Origin: Dendrophyllia cribrosa
Lineage: Eukaryota > Cnidaria > Anthozoa > Scleractinia > Dendrophylliidae
DNA: 64,000 nt
Assembly (NCBI GenBank): GCA_024195265.1
Contig: JAJLRJ010000008.1
Span: 3,915,001 to 3,979,000 of the forward strand
Direction: 5' to 3'
The notes under the pieces are model-generated. The model saw only the letters and a list, made by a program, of their open reading frames with translations. It was not told the origin of the DNA and did not search any database. A program made the translations under genes and the position numbers. Positions within the stretch are counted from its first letter, which is position 1. Every line of letters begins with the position of its first letter. This document shows positions 1-11,190 of the stretch, in pieces.

Positions 1-480
1 TATCTGGGGAAAGCTCTGAGCCACTCGCTTGGTGCAGGAAAAAGGAACTCGTTACGATTCGTCGGTACCAAGATCTAACTTCAACTGGACTTCTAACGGA
101 CAGCAGAGAATCACACATAAACTGTACTAGATCCACACAGTTTAATCTCAAATCCCCGCAAAAAAGAGACTAATGTAACTACTGCCAGAGTTTGAAAACT
201 CAAAGTAACAATTACAGGCAAGGTCTATTTGTAGTCAGAGAGACTATTTAAAACACTTAACAACAAAGATACTAATGTAACTACTGCCAGAGACAACGAA
301 AATCTTCGCTCTATTATTCGCAGAAAAATACAGTTATACAGGAGAACTGACTTTTACTAAAGATCTAGTTGAACTGACATAAACTGTTCTGTATTATAAG
401 TTGCAAATCTTTGTTAAACGAACATAATTCTAAAAAGACACATTGCTAACAAAACTTAAAACAAGACAAAGGTAAATAAA
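1..480. other. non-coding stretch with a 22-bp direct repeat
   Basis: No credible coding frame. A 22-bp segment beginning ACTAATGTAACT occurs at 169-190 and identically at 271-292, so the stretch is at least partly a local duplication. Nothing else is recognised. Confidence 0.5.
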
Positions 481-491
481 ATGAGTCGTAA

Positions 492-650
492 GTAAACACA
501 GGCGATAACTGAATGAATCTTCAATAGGAACGTAGGTAAACACAGGCGATAACTTTTTATTCTATTTCTTATATCATTTTGTCAATACGGAGAAACACAG
601 GCGATAACGTTTCATTCTATTTCTTATATTATTTTTGTCAATGCGGAGAA
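492..650. repeat. short tandem/direct repeats with GGCGATAAC motif
   Basis: The motif AAACACAGGCGATAAC occurs three times (about 493, 537 and 593). The stretch after it, with TTCTATTTCTTATAT and a GTCAAT[A/G]CGGAGAA tail, is present twice (about 557-594 and 614-650). This is a degenerate direct repeat of roughly 55 bp. It lies just below the tRNA-like part of the SINE and may be part of that SINE's tail. Confidence 0.6.
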
Positions 651-654
651 TTGT

Positions 655-753
655 TGCATGTTCTACGGTAACACCGGGACCGGGAACCTAACCCGGGCCA
701 CTGACATTGGTGGGAGGCGAGTGCTCTCACCACTGCACCACCCCTGCTCCCCG
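655..753 (-). mobile_element. tRNA-derived SINE head
   Basis: Read on the minus strand, the segment has an A-box-like TGGTGCAGTGGTGAGAGC (complement of 723-740) and a B-box-like GGGTTAGGTTCCCGG (complement of 680-694) with tRNA-like spacing. There is no foldable acceptor stem of a true tRNA gene, so a tRNA-derived SINE promoter is the best call. Similar tRNA-like heads occur at 18043, 51925 and 52345 in this window, always decayed. Confidence 0.65.
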
Positions 754-759
754 TAATTC

Positions 760-1669
760 AATTCACTCCCTGCCCACTTCGTTTTAATTCAGTACATCTT
801 TGGATACAGTAAGATAAGTATGCTTACCGGATTTAGTGGCAAACATAATACAGACTGTTTTTAACATTTTTTGTGGCTTTTTTTTCATTTTCTTAGGACG
901 CTCTGAATCAATTCTTCAGTGTTGGCTCAACGACTTTCTAGCAGGTATTTAATATATTTGCAATTTTATTTTAAAATACACACATACTTTATTGTGTACT
1001 CTCCAAAAGGGCTTTCCAGGAACAATCGATAAATAGCTAATTTCGCTTGCTTGACCGCGTTGTAATTCTAGATACTCTCTTTCAACGTACGCTATTTTTC
1101 AATTTTTAACTTGGATATCAGTCATTGTTCGTTTTGTTTTGTCCGAATGTTACCACGTAGCTAGGCTTAATATACCTTGCAGCCCAAATATTGCCGGTTA
1201 AAGTTAAAAGCAAATAAACGTTGTAGCTTCCGTGTCAAGTAATGTTTAATATCTGATAATACATCTTAGATTATATTGATATGGGTCGATGTCATAGTAC
1301 ATAAGAGTTGGATTGATCTCTGCAAGTGGGCTAAGGGACCTAAAGCGGTTTCTGATGGGGCTGCAAGGGTTTTTTATGGGGCGGATTCAGACCAATTTCT
1401 TGGAAAAAAGAACCCCCAAAGTGTCGAAGCCTCACCAGGTTCCAAAGGACTGAATCGGTATTTTAAGTCTGAAACAGGTGGGAGACTGTAAAGTGAGGAT
1501 GCGGACGACTAAAGGCATGTTTCAGTCTGATGTAAATTACTCCTTGACCAGCGAGTGATTTTACTTGTTTAAAGGAGTATTCGTGACAGTTCACTGGTTG
1601 TGTAAGTCTTCTCCTGTTTGCCTTAAGGAATACCAGGTCCTGACTTGCCACGGCCGGATATATATATAC
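760..1669. other. non-coding stretch, nothing recognised
   Basis: Short open frames here (for example 1276-1491) have no domain signature and no supporting splice signals. I see no structured repeat. Confidence 0.4.
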
Positions 1670-1853
1670 TTAGTATATACTGAAACAGTGGATAGCATTG
1701 TTGGCGCGCTCTGATTGGCTACTGAAACTCGGAATAGCAAGTGCTATTCACCTCCCAGCAATTTGCGCGCGAAAATTGTAATCGTTGACAGGAATAAATG
1801 AGTTAAAAAGCATCATTTTCGTTATATTATCTCACTGTTTCAGTATATACTAA
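1670..1853. mobile_element. MITE with 21-bp TIRs (TTAGTATATACTGAAACAG...)
   Basis: The left end starts TTAGTATATACTGAAACAG at 1670 and the right end is its exact complement, ending at 1853. The TIR is about 21 bp and the interior about 140 bp, with no coding capacity. The target duplication is unclear because the left flank is a TA microsatellite. Confidence 0.65.
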
Positions 1854-1897
1854 AACAACTATTCACCTAAGTGTAGGTGGGTAGTGGTGGATATTTA

Positions 1898-2055
1898 TTT
1901 TGAAAAGTTGAATGTAATTGTTGAATGAAAAGTTGAATGTTAAATGAATAGTTGAATGTTAAATGAATAGTTGAATGTTAAATAAAAGTTGAATATTAAA
2001 CACATAGTTGAATACAGAATACAAAATTGAATATAAAAATCGACGAATTGAATAT
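1898..2055. repeat. AT-rich minisatellite, TTGAATGTTAAATGAATAG unit
   Basis: Repeated AGTTGAATGTTAAATGAAT units of about 19-22 bp decay towards the right end into AGTTGAATAC and AATTGAATAT. Non-coding. Confidence 0.7.
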
Positions 2056-2599
2056 TGCTACATTCGGCTTGCCATAGGCAAACAAACATGGTGTATTATG
2101 GGCAGTTCGAAAATAGAGAATAGTGAGATTTACAAAAATGTTTTAAAACAAAGGAATCTGAACGCTAACAATACCTAGCAGTGTTCAAACTGCCATAATT
2201 AGTACTCTTTTAGCATTAATTAACACAAATTAGACAAACAAGTACCTTTTAAATTATGTGGCGCTCATTTGTGTTCATCATCGTAGACCTTCTTGGGAAA
2301 GCTCAGTTCTAAAGGCTTCTTTATCAGTACATTTTGCGACTAGCGGGAGTCGTGTCTGGCCTGTCACCTTTATAATACTGTATCTGATTGAGGTTGTAAT
2401 TCATTGTGGAAAACCGTGAGATTTCAAGGTTAAATCGTGAGACCGTGAGATGACTCCTGAAATCGTGAGTCTCACGAACAAATCGTGAGAGTTGGAAGGT
2501 CTGAATTGAATTTACAGTGTAGAATAAAGACGACGCAAGCTGATACCAAGTAACAAGTAAGTACCCGAACTAAACTAAAATAAACAGTGAACTTAAAAT

Positions 2600-2803
2600 T
2601 AGCCTGCATAACAGGCGTTATTGGGGGCGCTCAAGCGGGTTTTGGGGCACGAGCGCGTAGCGCGAGACACGAGCGCGAAGCGCGAGACACGCACGGGGAG
2701 GGAAAAGAAAAAATTAACTTTCCCTCCCCGTGCGTGTCTCGCGCTGCGCGCTCGCGACCTAAAACCCGCTTGAGCGCCCCAATAACGCCTGTTATGCAGG
2801 CTA
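2600..2803. mobile_element. foldback MITE with TAGCCTGC ends and 9-bp TSD
   Basis: The two halves are near-perfect inverted copies, so the whole 204 bp can fold into one hairpin. Ends are TAGCCTGCATAACAGG and its complement. Flanks are ACTTAAAAT (2591-2599) and ACTAAAAAT (2804-2812), a 9-bp duplication with one mismatch. A 9-bp TSD is usual for Mutator-like or foldback elements. The terminal TAGCCTGC is shared with the element at 40538-40643. The six-frame ORFs across it are artefacts of the palindrome. Confidence 0.8.
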
Positions 2804-2819
2804 ACTAAAAATCGTCGAT

Positions 2820-3555
2820 AAAGAAAGAACGCTTGAAACTTTGCAAGGTTAAATTTCTTCTTTAGGGTTAGTGAATCTGTAAATAACGAACAAGAAATAT
2901 CAGCTGTAGTCAGTGAATAAACATACATACACACATACATCAACTATATTAATAAGTGTAGCTCGTGAAGCTAATTTCTTCGAGCAAAAATAACAAGATA
3001 AAAAGAAAATTTACATAAAGTAAATATTTACACCGAACATTATCAGGGAGCGAATATGTCATAGTTTTACAGCAACGTTTCTTGTAAATGAATGTTCAGT
3101 ATAAAGAACATAAGTTGCAGTAAGCGGCTTGGGGACGGACAGAATATAATTGCCACGTAAGTTGTATGACAGAACGAAACTGTAACTCATATATGCCATA
3201 CCACAGAACATTAATAAAAGTGTAGTGAAATAAAAGCCCTGTGAGTTTAAGAAGTGTGTCCTTTGAAATTCACGACTATTTATAAAGATGGCAAATTACG
3301 AAACACGGTAATCGATTTACTTTCCAGCTAAAAATAATACTATCGTTTACGGTGCCTCGTGATTAAAACCTTCATTTTGCATTTTTTTTACTTATTTTCT
3401 GCCAAGCATTTATAGTGCCCATGTTTTGGTTTGGAAGCCAAATATTTTCTTGCGTTCAACAATTGCAATAATTTTGTCCGGATCTGACATTTCATCATCA
3501 TCGGTCGGCTGAAGAACAGTCGACTGTATTGGCGCCTCCAACTGTTTCTGGCCAT
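2820..3555. other. non-coding stretch, nothing recognised
   Basis: AT-rich, with a short ACATACATACACACATACAT run near 2922. No coding or structural signal. Confidence 0.4.
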
Positions 3556-3558
3556 TTA

Positions 3559-3640
3559 CAGTAGAACCCCGCTAACTCGAATTCTGAAGGAAAACGAAAA
3601 TCAGTTCGAGTTAGCGGGGGTTCGAGTTATCGGGGTCGGT
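3559..3640 (+). mobile_element. solo terminal repeat of a pogo/Tigger-like transposon
   Basis: Begins CAGTAGAACCCCGCTAACTC immediately after a TA dinucleotide (3557-3558), then has GTTCGAGTTAGCGGGGGTTCG subterminal repeats. The same TIR sequence bounds the element at 5859-9509. No matching opposite end was found nearby, so this is a truncated or solo end. Confidence 0.65.
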
Positions 3641-4019
3641 GAAAAATTTATTCATTTTTGTTAATTATTAATAATAGTGATGATGTATAGGGTGACTGAC
3701 ATAGTTTTATTATCTACTTCTGTGATAAATTTCATGCAATGTGATAATAAAAGAGGACAAGGCCGTTAACTTGTCACTAACTTGAGCGGATGGCGAAGGA
3801 ATGCAAGTCCAATGTAGGCTGAGGCTTTCTGGACTAGAGAACTTTGTTAACATCTTACAGAAAGAATTAGAACGCCTTGAGCAGTAAGACCTGTAAGGCG
3901 AATAACATCGATTTTGACATACTCAGCAACTGAAGTAGTGTAAATTGAACTCCCCAGCCGTGAAAGTAGTGAATGAGATCAGAGATGACTAAATACAGTT
4001 ACTTTGGTGTGGGTCGCAC

Positions 4020-5115
4020 TTAAGGTCATTTATAGCGGAGCACTAGCCGGGCCGAAGGCCCGGCTGCGGAGCCCCATACTCATAGAACCTATGCCCTCAT
4101 TTTTTATGGTCATGGCTAGCGGAATGTTTCGCGGGCGCTGTCTGCAACAAAAACATGTGTCGCGCAAGGCTAGCGCGCATGCGCGTATGACGCCACACAA
4201 CATCCGGGATCTGAGCGGAGGACTAGCTCGCGGGCGCGTATGACGTCGCAAAACATGCGCGTACGACGTCATGTTGAAACCAAAGCGAGGCTTTTTTTTC
4301 GCGCGGTTACACGGCCGAATGTCACGTCAGCTGGGAAAACACTCTGATATTTTGCTGTGTTTACTGAGCGGAGAAAACGGTTTAAATTAAAGTCGTTATT
4401 TTCCTGCATTTTTTCGTGGTTTGCTACTCAAGACAGGGATGCTAATTAAGGGATACTCAGAAGCCGCTTTAGTGGAAAAAGAAGAGCTTTCAGGAATAAA
4501 ATCTTGCTTCGAGAACTATATACGTTTCTAGCAATGCGAGAGATGGGTTCGTTTTACGGATTTCAGCACCAAAGCGGAGATTTAAAGAATTTCCAAGCAC
4601 AGTAGTCGCCGGAGGGGCTTAAAGGTAAAACAAATCACATTTTTCGATGGGAATTTATCTTGATATCAATCTGTGATTGACTTTTTGTTAATGTATTCTC
4701 GTTAGTTTTGAAGAATTGTTTTTAAACGTGTAGCTTAAATTCAGTTGTATTAATTTCTTGAATTTCATCGAAGACACGGCTCGGCCTCGATGCGCGTTTT
4801 GCGTTTTGCTTTTCAACATAAACTAATGGAGATTTGAATAAAATTTTTCGAAAGAAGATTGTTTTGTCCATTTTTATGTGTTTGTTCATTCATTACATAG
4901 GTTGAAAAGCGATTTTATGTAAACAAAACAAGACTTGAATTTTATTATAGTTATAACTTCACTCGCGTGGCCGTATGCAAATATGTTTGTGTATTTTTGG
5001 CAATTTTGATTTCCAAATCAGTTTCTCAGGCATTTTTTGACAAGCAACAACTGTATTTTTTAACAGTAGTCGTAATAGTTATTCTAGACGGAGAAAAAGT
5101 TGTTTTTGTGAACTT
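4020..5115 (+). repeat. ~1.1-kb dispersed non-coding repeat, copy 1
   Basis: GC-rich head (4030-4290) carrying GCGTATGACGTCGC and ACGACGTCATG, then an AT-rich body ending near AGACGGAGAAAAAGTTG at about 5088-5104. The same sequence in opposite orientation occupies about 19340-20030, and a third fragment (the CGGAGAAAACGG...GACGTGACA part) lies near 53865-53935. No protein is encoded. The element class is unresolved. Confidence 0.6.
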
Positions 5116-5856
5116 TTGTACGGTCTAAATGTACTGTGCAGACGGTCGGGTAATACTGTTTTTGAGAATTGCTAAAATTGAAAAATAGCCCGGTCGTCAA
5201 TATTAATCTTAATTCTTGTGCTTCCGACCTTTCACCTATTAGTTAAGTTTCATCTTAGTTAAGCTTGTTCAGAGGGTCTTCAGAGGGCGCCGCTGTTAGG
5301 CTAAGCCTATCTATATATATTATGATTGTCGCGGGCATAACAATGCATGATATGCCTAACTGACATAAATTAACTGACATAAATTAACATTTAAAAGACA
5401 CATTTATCCCGCGAGGTCTTAATGTACTACGCGCGAAATAATGGTCATGGCTCATGTACAACGACCTGACTGACGTCATAAAACCTAATACAATACAACC
5501 TAACACTACCTAACACAATACATCACAATACAGTCGTCGTGCACGAGCCATGACCCGAAATAATCTTGTCGCCATGAGGCTGATGCTGGTTTTACTGTGA
5601 TATTTCTGCAATCTTTTGTTAATTTCGCAAATGTCCAACAGTAATAGTAGCATTCAACCATACAACATGTAATGGCCGTTAATGGGGGTCTATTACTTCA
5701 AGAATTTCTGCTTTTCTTTAGACTCCTCATCACTTCTTGTGTTTAATTTGTTTAATATTACACAATTTTGTAAACAAGTGATGGAAGTATAAAGTTACAA
5801 AGTTACAAAGTTTCTTGCTTTGTACGTTTTACACTACATTCCACGCAGAAGGCGAA
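5116..5856. other. non-coding stretch
   Basis: Contains a run of TAACACAATACA-like motifs near 5485-5530 and no convincing coding frame. Nothing is recognised. Confidence 0.4.
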
Positions 5857-6430
5857 TACAGCAGAACCCCGCTAACTCGAACTCGGATAACTCGAACTCC
5901 CCGCTAACTCGATTTTAAATAGTTCGATTTCCCTTGGATTTGGTCCTATTTTTGAGTCATTTTTACTCGGATAACTTGAACTCGGATAACTCGAATTCCC
6001 CGCTAACTCGAACTAGTTTTCGTTTCGCTTGGCCTAAATTAACCACGATAACTCGAACTATGTTGTTATCACTTTTCAAAATACGGTATCAAGAAAATAT
6101 AGGCTGCTTGTTTAGCAATATCAGACATTGTAACTTCGGCCATCACGTATTTAACATTCATTTCATGATCTTATCAGTCACTGCCGGATGCGGTGTCTTT
6201 TGTATTGACACAAAGCCTAAAATCCAACAGTGCGTATCGCACTTTTTCCTCGCGAAGCGAGGTTAATAAATTTGTCGTGCCTCGGGAGCTAAGCCGCGCG
6301 AATTCCAACCAAAGGTTGCGCGAATTCGAGCGAAAAATATATTTATATATTATACTTGAAGATGTCGTGCAGTTGCCTGGCAACAGTGTGATACTACTTC
6401 ATGTAAGCCTATATAGGAGCATGATGGCCT

Positions 6431-6916
6431 AAGATCTCTCTACGTTCGCATTTGGAGTATGCCTCTGAAATCTGGAGTCCAAAGTCTGTCACCTTAATAA
6501 AGCTTATTGAGGGTGTCCAACGACGTGCTACACGGCTTCTCCTACCTAATTTAACTTACAATGAGCGCCTTCAGCAGCTCAATCTTCTCCCATTGGTGTA
6601 CCAAAGAGAAGTTAAAGACACAACAACATTTTATAAACTGAAGTGTGGTTACTATAACTATTCAGCTGAAAGATATTTTGACTTTTGCTCAGACAAAAGA
6701 TTAAGGTCATACTCTAGTAATAAGTTAAAAATTAACAAAGTTAGAACTGAATTATTCAAATGTACTTTTTTTAATAGATTACCTTATTTATGGAACAACC
6801 TGCCTGATAAACTCAGGACCTCTAATTTAAGCCTATCATTATTTAAAAAACAATGTAATGAGTTTTATAAAAAGATGAGCTTCGACCCTGACCACCCGCA
6901 TGTCTCTTGGATGTAG
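6431..6916 (+). pseudogene. 5'-truncated LINE reverse transcriptase C-terminus (CR1/jockey-like)
   Basis: The open frame of about 155 codons reads like the C-terminal end of a non-LTR retrotransposon polymerase: LEYASEIWSP, then LIEGVQRRATRLLLP, a YNERLQQLNLLPL stretch, and a final F.NRLPYLWNNLP..LR region. The catalytic RT domain is missing because the copy begins abruptly near 6431, the usual 5' truncation of a LINE insertion. The frame ends at TAG 6914-6916 and is followed by an AT-rich 3' UTR ending in AATTAAAATTAAAATTAAA near 7240. It would be part of ORF2. Family assignment between CR1, L2 and jockey is by general resemblance only. Confidence 0.8.
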
Positions 6917-7245
6917 TGATTGATGTAACAATTATTTTCTGGATATGACATATTAGCAATTGTAGTTTTTACATTTAAGATATAATTTTAATGTTTTTTT
7001 TTTTCTACTCTTTTTCTTTATTTAAGTGTCTGCTGTAATTTTTGGGTGGACTAGCTCGAATGGTTCGTATGTTCCCTTCTAGTCCTTCTCCACTGCAATA
7101 ATATATATATATATATTTTAATTTTTTCTTTCTTATGTAATTTAGCTAAGTTTTCTTCTTTATATAGGTATATATATATGTTCTATGTGTGATACCATTG
7201 TTTCAACTAATGCAGTGGAAATGGAATAAATTAAAATTAAAATTA
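6917..7245 (+). mobile_element. 3' UTR and A/T-rich tail of the LINE
   Basis: Follows the LINE frame directly and contains TA and T runs. It ends with GGAATAAATTAAAATTAAAA repeats, as expected for the 3' tail of a retroposed LINE. Confidence 0.6.
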
Positions 7246-7760
7246 AATTAATGATAAACAAAGATGGCGGACGGTAAACGGTACGCGAACCATCGAAAGG
7301 ACATTTTACCAACGTTTTTGGTTTCAAAGAAGACGAAGTGAAAAGACGAAAAGCCTCATACGCAAATCGAGAGTTTCGACTCGCGGTGCACCCTCCCCCG
7401 AGCTTCGCGAGGTTCTGCAAGACACGTATTTCTAGTAACTTTGGTGTTGACATTGGACATAATTGCTGTCATCATATACCCATGACATGTGCGACCCCAC
7501 CTAAAGATCAAAGAGTGCGATGTCCTGCCCCGAAGCAGGTCATATTATGCCTAATGACCCTGAAAAAAAAAATTCTTGTTTTTTCTACTGTCAAAAAGCC
7601 AATCAAACCCTGAAACACTCAAATTTTCACTTTCGCAATACTGCGAACGTGGAGCTAGATCCAGATTTTTTTTATTGAACAGTCATCGTTTAGTTTAATT
7701 ATGGCAAACTCGAATCATTTCAATTACCAAGCGCAAGAGCATCAGTGCAGGTCTTAGGTC

Positions 7761-7979
7761 TTAGTTTTCTAGACAGTGTAAAACATTCACTACATCATGT
7801 ACAGCATCGATAGTAGTTGACTTTCCAACATTAAAGACGGGGGGAAGGTACACATACGAGTTTCCATGTGCTAGTCTGTATAACCCAATTGCCAAAACTG
7901 GCAAACTTTCTGGCGGAATACAGTTTTGCATGAATTTATCTTGTCTCATGATATGGGCTGGTGCCGCACCATAAACCAA
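7761..7979 (-). pseudogene. PIF/Harbinger-type transposase fragment (HARBI1-like)
   Basis: On the minus strand a 72-codon frame has the order NCIPPES, then LPVLAIGLYRLAHGNSY, then VFNVGKSTTIDAVHDVVNVL. This resembles the start of the Harbinger/HARBI1 nuclease domain, where C-I-P-x-E, a YRLA.G.SY segment and F.(V/I)GKST are characteristic. The catalytic DDE residues would lie further downstream and are absent: the frame stops at TAA/AG-rich sequence near 7761. Upstream sequence to about 8090 keeps fragments in the same orientation (KIRKRLLRRDAI) with an intervening stop. A dead remnant. Confidence 0.65.
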
Positions 7980-8099
7980 GTCACCGGTGACGTTTATTAT
8001 GCTATCCGTTTATCCAGCCATGATAATAATTGCGTCTCGACGAAGGAGACGCTTCCTAATCTTGTCGGCTAGGTGGAACGAATCGAGAAAAGTGTCGGT

Positions 8100-8940
8100 A
8101 CCAAATCTGCGCCATCTTGAAACGTCACAATAGCATCCAGCATTCCCAGCGCGTGGAAATCAGGCATCATCCTGGGGAGCTGGGGTTCCGAAATGTCACA
8201 TGTGAATAATCTATTTGTCTTGATTTAGTTTAGGATATTTTCCCATTTTGAAATCGTACGGCTCAATATTTCAATGCCTACTAAAAGTACGCAGTGGAAA
8301 AATTGGACGAAGTTTCTTCTCCGGACCAAGTAAGTTGTTGGGTCTCTTTGGAATCAAGCAAGAAGTTATCGGATTTTCCTCGCTACCGTTCTGGTATGTT
8401 TTGAATGTTCTATCTTGATTTTGCTGTGGTTCTCTGCCTGATTTGGGAAGCTTTCACCTAAATGCCGACGTCGTTCTTCGCGATGTTCTACGGTACGGTG
8501 CAATTCGCTGTATGTCTTGTAGCAATAATTCACTAACCGGCCGCGCCAGGCGAACGCAGGTTTACTTTACAGTGCTCAAAATTACGCCTGTATTGGGCGC
8601 ATTTGCGACTAAAGATTTCGCAGTTTTGTGACTAAAATTTGTCTAGCTAATAAAGGAATTATATTCAACAGTCTTGTGTCTTGCTTGCAACTGGTAGTTG
8701 TAATTTTATCCGAAAAATCCTGCGAAATTCACGTTGAATGTTGCGTGACTTAATCGTAGAGCTAACCTCTTGTCAAATGCCCGGGGTATGCCCGGGGGGG
8801 ATGGGCGGTCTTGGAATTGACTGGTACATTACTACAGTCCAACTAATACCGCAAAACAACATTAAAGAAGTAACCATATCCGTTTTCCTGTTTTCACTGC
8901 CGTGGGGACGTGATCAGTCCGAAGTTACAATCAGATAACA
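8100..8940. other. non-coding interior of the TIR-bounded element
   Basis: Short frames at 8443-8631 and 8738-8938 have no recognisable features. No structure is seen beyond a CCCGGGG-rich patch near 8778-8800. Confidence 0.35.
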
Positions 8941-8942
8941 AC

Positions 8943-9050
8943 AGAGTAGTAGTAGTAGTAGATCTTTATTTAAACTCGGTTAAAAAATTTTCAGTTATAC
9001 TAATAATAATATTTTAATTACAATCATTTGTAAAAAATTAAAATAACTAT

Positions 9051-9087
<37 letters not shown>

Positions 9088-9310
9088 TGTTTCAAGTGCG
9101 CGGTTGATTTCCTTCTTAAACTGCCCAATTGATATAATCGCCCTAATATTTTCAGGAAGAGAATTGCACAGTAAGGCACCGCTATAGCCAAAGCTACGTT
9201 TCAAATAGTCAGTACGCGGCTTGGGTAAGTTTAACTTACGGAAAGAATCACGCAAGTCATAGTCTGTGTGTCGCTCACTGAATAAATCATGCAAGTACAC
9301 TGGGGCTAAC
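8943..9310 (-). pseudogene. second LINE 3' end (RT C-terminus with (CTA)n tail)
   Basis: The minus-strand frame (codons ending at 9061) reads VYLHDLFSERHTDYDLRDS, then FRKLNLPKPRTDYLKRSF, GYSGALLCNSLPENIRAI, then QFKKEINR. This is a very typical C-terminal signature of L2/CR1-type LINE reverse transcriptases. The upstream part of the same frame (9311-9438) is only the translated pogo TIR, so the long ORF is a chance fusion. The 3' end carries AATAAAGATCTACTACTACT at 8943-8970, a microsatellite tail. Catalytic domains are missing through 5' truncation. Confidence 0.8.
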
Positions 9311-9614
9311 AGAGTTCGAGTTATCGAGGTAAACTTGGGCCAAGGAAAACGAAAAATAGTTCGAGTTAGCGGGAATTTCGAGTTATCCGAGTTCGAGTTA
9401 TCCGAGTAAAAATGACTCAAAAACAAGACCAAATCCAAGAGAAATCGAACTTAGTTCGAGTTAGCGGGGAGTTCGAGTTATCCGATTTCGAGTTAGCGGG
9501 GTTCTACTGTATTTCCAGAACGGGGTATCATTCTGAGTGCAAATTCTTTCTAAAAAAGGGGTCCAAATTTGGAGACCCGGGCGTCACCATACCCACCCAA
9601 AACATACCCGAGTA

Positions 9615-9672
9615 CCTCCCCCCCCCCCCCCCCGCGCTAATTTACTCACTCACTCACTCACTCACTCACTGA
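9615..9672. repeat. poly-C run and (CACT)n microsatellite
   Basis: A run of about 16 C (9618-9633) is followed by repeated ACTCACTC units up to 9672. The CACT run is the head of the SINE-like unit that follows. Confidence 0.7.
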
Positions 9673-10180
9673 CACTCACTCCATCAGCTGTTAACTTAGT
9701 GACGTAATGCTTTGTTACCAATGCGTTTCGCAACAAGAACAACATGAATCCGGCCAGCGATTATAAACAACAATATATAAGCTTAAAAATGTTTCGCATT
9801 TGGAGTCTTTAATGCAACATTTTTCAACCGAGACACGCGTTTTGGTGCGTATCTACCTTGAGATAATGAAATTTAGTCTAAATTTTTTTTTTAAATAATT
9901 TTTTTTAACGAAAAGATGTATATATAGAAATGTAATTCTTTTTGACTTTTCGTTTGTTTTCAATTATCAATTTATGGTTATTGTAAATTATTATTATTGC
10001 TATTTTTAATAAAAATATTTTCCATTCTTATAAATGAATGTGTCTTCCACTATAGTGTAGTGGTTTGAGGTTTTGGCTTAGTGCCGGGAGTAACAGTCAG
10101 GAGGCCCGAGTTCAAGTCACGCTCGGGACCTTCTTCCTTTTTTTTCCTTTTTTTTTTCCTTTTTTCCTTTTATGTCAAAA
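9673..10180 (+). mobile_element. SINE-like unit with internal tRNA-like segment
   Basis: Sequence with CATCAGCTGTTAACTTAG and GTTTCGCATTTGGAGTCTTT matches, in opposite orientation, the unit at about 52050-52260. A tRNA-like stretch at about 10050-10125 has an A-box-like TAGTGTAGTGGTTTGAG and a B-box-like GAGTTCAAGTC, followed by T/C-rich sequence. The order (CACT)n, body, tRNA-like, pyrimidine tract is the same in the minus-strand copies at 51.7-52.5 kb, supporting one SINE family. Confidence 0.6.
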
Positions 10181-10259
10181 GCTCCAAAGAGCTTTTGACA
10201 TAATTTTAAGCTTATGTTTCTCCCTAAAAGCACTCAAAACCCCAATGCTGCAGTGAGTT

Positions 10260-11078
10260 AATGGACCATTTCTGTTTATTCTATATCGATTGCAATGTTT
10301 GTATTCTTGGTGGTAACGGCCGCCCATACTTGGCACCTTAACACAAAGAGAAGTGTGGCAGCCTCTTTCATACTCTGACTTTTGCCCAGATGCAATTTAG
10401 TGATTACGCGTTAGTCTTCACGCAGCGCCCATCCCCAGCCCGAGCATTAGTCAGGCATTTTCTCACGTTTGAATCCCGGGATGCAATCAAAGCCAATCCA
10501 CAGTGCACTCCGTGGCATTTGACAACCTTGTGTTTTCATTCTCACTGAATCCTAGCTTCATTTTCTGAAGAAAGCTAACTAACAAAGACAAGATAATTGT
10601 CGTAAACCAGCTGTAGAGAGGTGTAACTAACTCGATAGAAAGATCGGTCACTAGAGGAATATAAACTCTATAATTCCCAAGAGTGCCAAAGATGAAAATT
10701 CAGGAAAATCCTAAATTTCATTTTGTATAAAAGTATTGCTCTACTGTGTTACTGCGACACTAAGAGTTAGGCGAAACTGAATGTTTATCAAAACATATCT
10801 TTGTGCCGATCAAGGTAAAGCAGCGGAAAAATGATACTAAAAAATTAATTTAAATTTTATCCATTAACAAAATTTTATCTCAAATCCTAACTTAAGAAAC
10901 AGTGTTACAAAAAATTTTCTGACCGCTCTCCATTCAATTAATCTTAAAATGTTCACCATCAATTACATTTTACCGAGGGACATTAAAATAATAGGATACA
11001 CAGTTGAACTTAATGGTTAGATATACCAATAAAGATAATTCGACTATTCTTAAATCGTTAAATCGACACATCCACCAC
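10260..11078. other. non-coding stretch
   Basis: No coding signal. A segment near 10740-10815 (GGCGAAACTGAATGTTTATC, then AAAACATATCTTTGTGCCGA) recurs in two degenerate copies at about 13205-13270 and 13360-13405, just upstream of the transporter gene. Confidence 0.45.
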
Positions 11079-11190
11079 GGGTCTCCCAAGCTAGGTGGGG
11101 GATATATGAGAGACAATGGGTCTCCCAAGTTATGTGGGAGGATATATGAGAGACAATTGGTCTCACAAGTTAGGTGGAAGGATATATATA
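11079..11190. repeat. minisatellite, ~39-40 bp unit x 3
   Basis: Three adjacent copies start at 11079, 11118 and 11158. Each has GGTCTCCCAAGTTAGGTGG followed by GATATATGAGAGACAAT. A reading frame runs through all three, but there is no protein signature. Confidence 0.75.

Larger units (their letters stand above)
5859..9509. mobile_element. pogo/Tigger-like DNA transposon with ~200-bp TIRs, interior replaced
   Basis: The left end CAGCAGAACCCCGCTAACTC (5859) and the right end, complement of CAGTAGAACCCCGCTAACTC (finishing at 9509), are each flanked by TA (5857-5858; 9510-9511). This is the Tc1/mariner-pogo target. The inverted homology extends about 200 bp on each side (5859 to about 6056; about 9311-9509) and holds internal subrepeats of TAACTCGAACTCGGA. 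The 3.2-kb interior encodes no pogo transposase. It holds two LINE tails and a Harbinger remnant, so it is either a non-autonomous element that took later insertions or two facing ends that frame unrelated DNA. Confidence 0.7.

Noticed and set aside
2599..2943. Plus and minus open frames across 2587-2943
   Set aside because: They come from the palindromic MITE, which reads similarly on both strands.
9311..9438. N-terminal half of the 125-codon minus-strand frame as part of the LINE protein
   Set aside because: This part is the translated pogo-type TIR (the same sequence appears at 5934 on the plus strand). Only codons after about 9310 resemble a LINE polymerase.
10050..10125. A genuine tRNA gene
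   Set aside because: A- and B-box-like sequences are present but arms do not fold into a complete cloverleaf; better explained as a SINE promoter. The same applies to 680-740, 18043-18120, 51925-51985 and 52345-52430.
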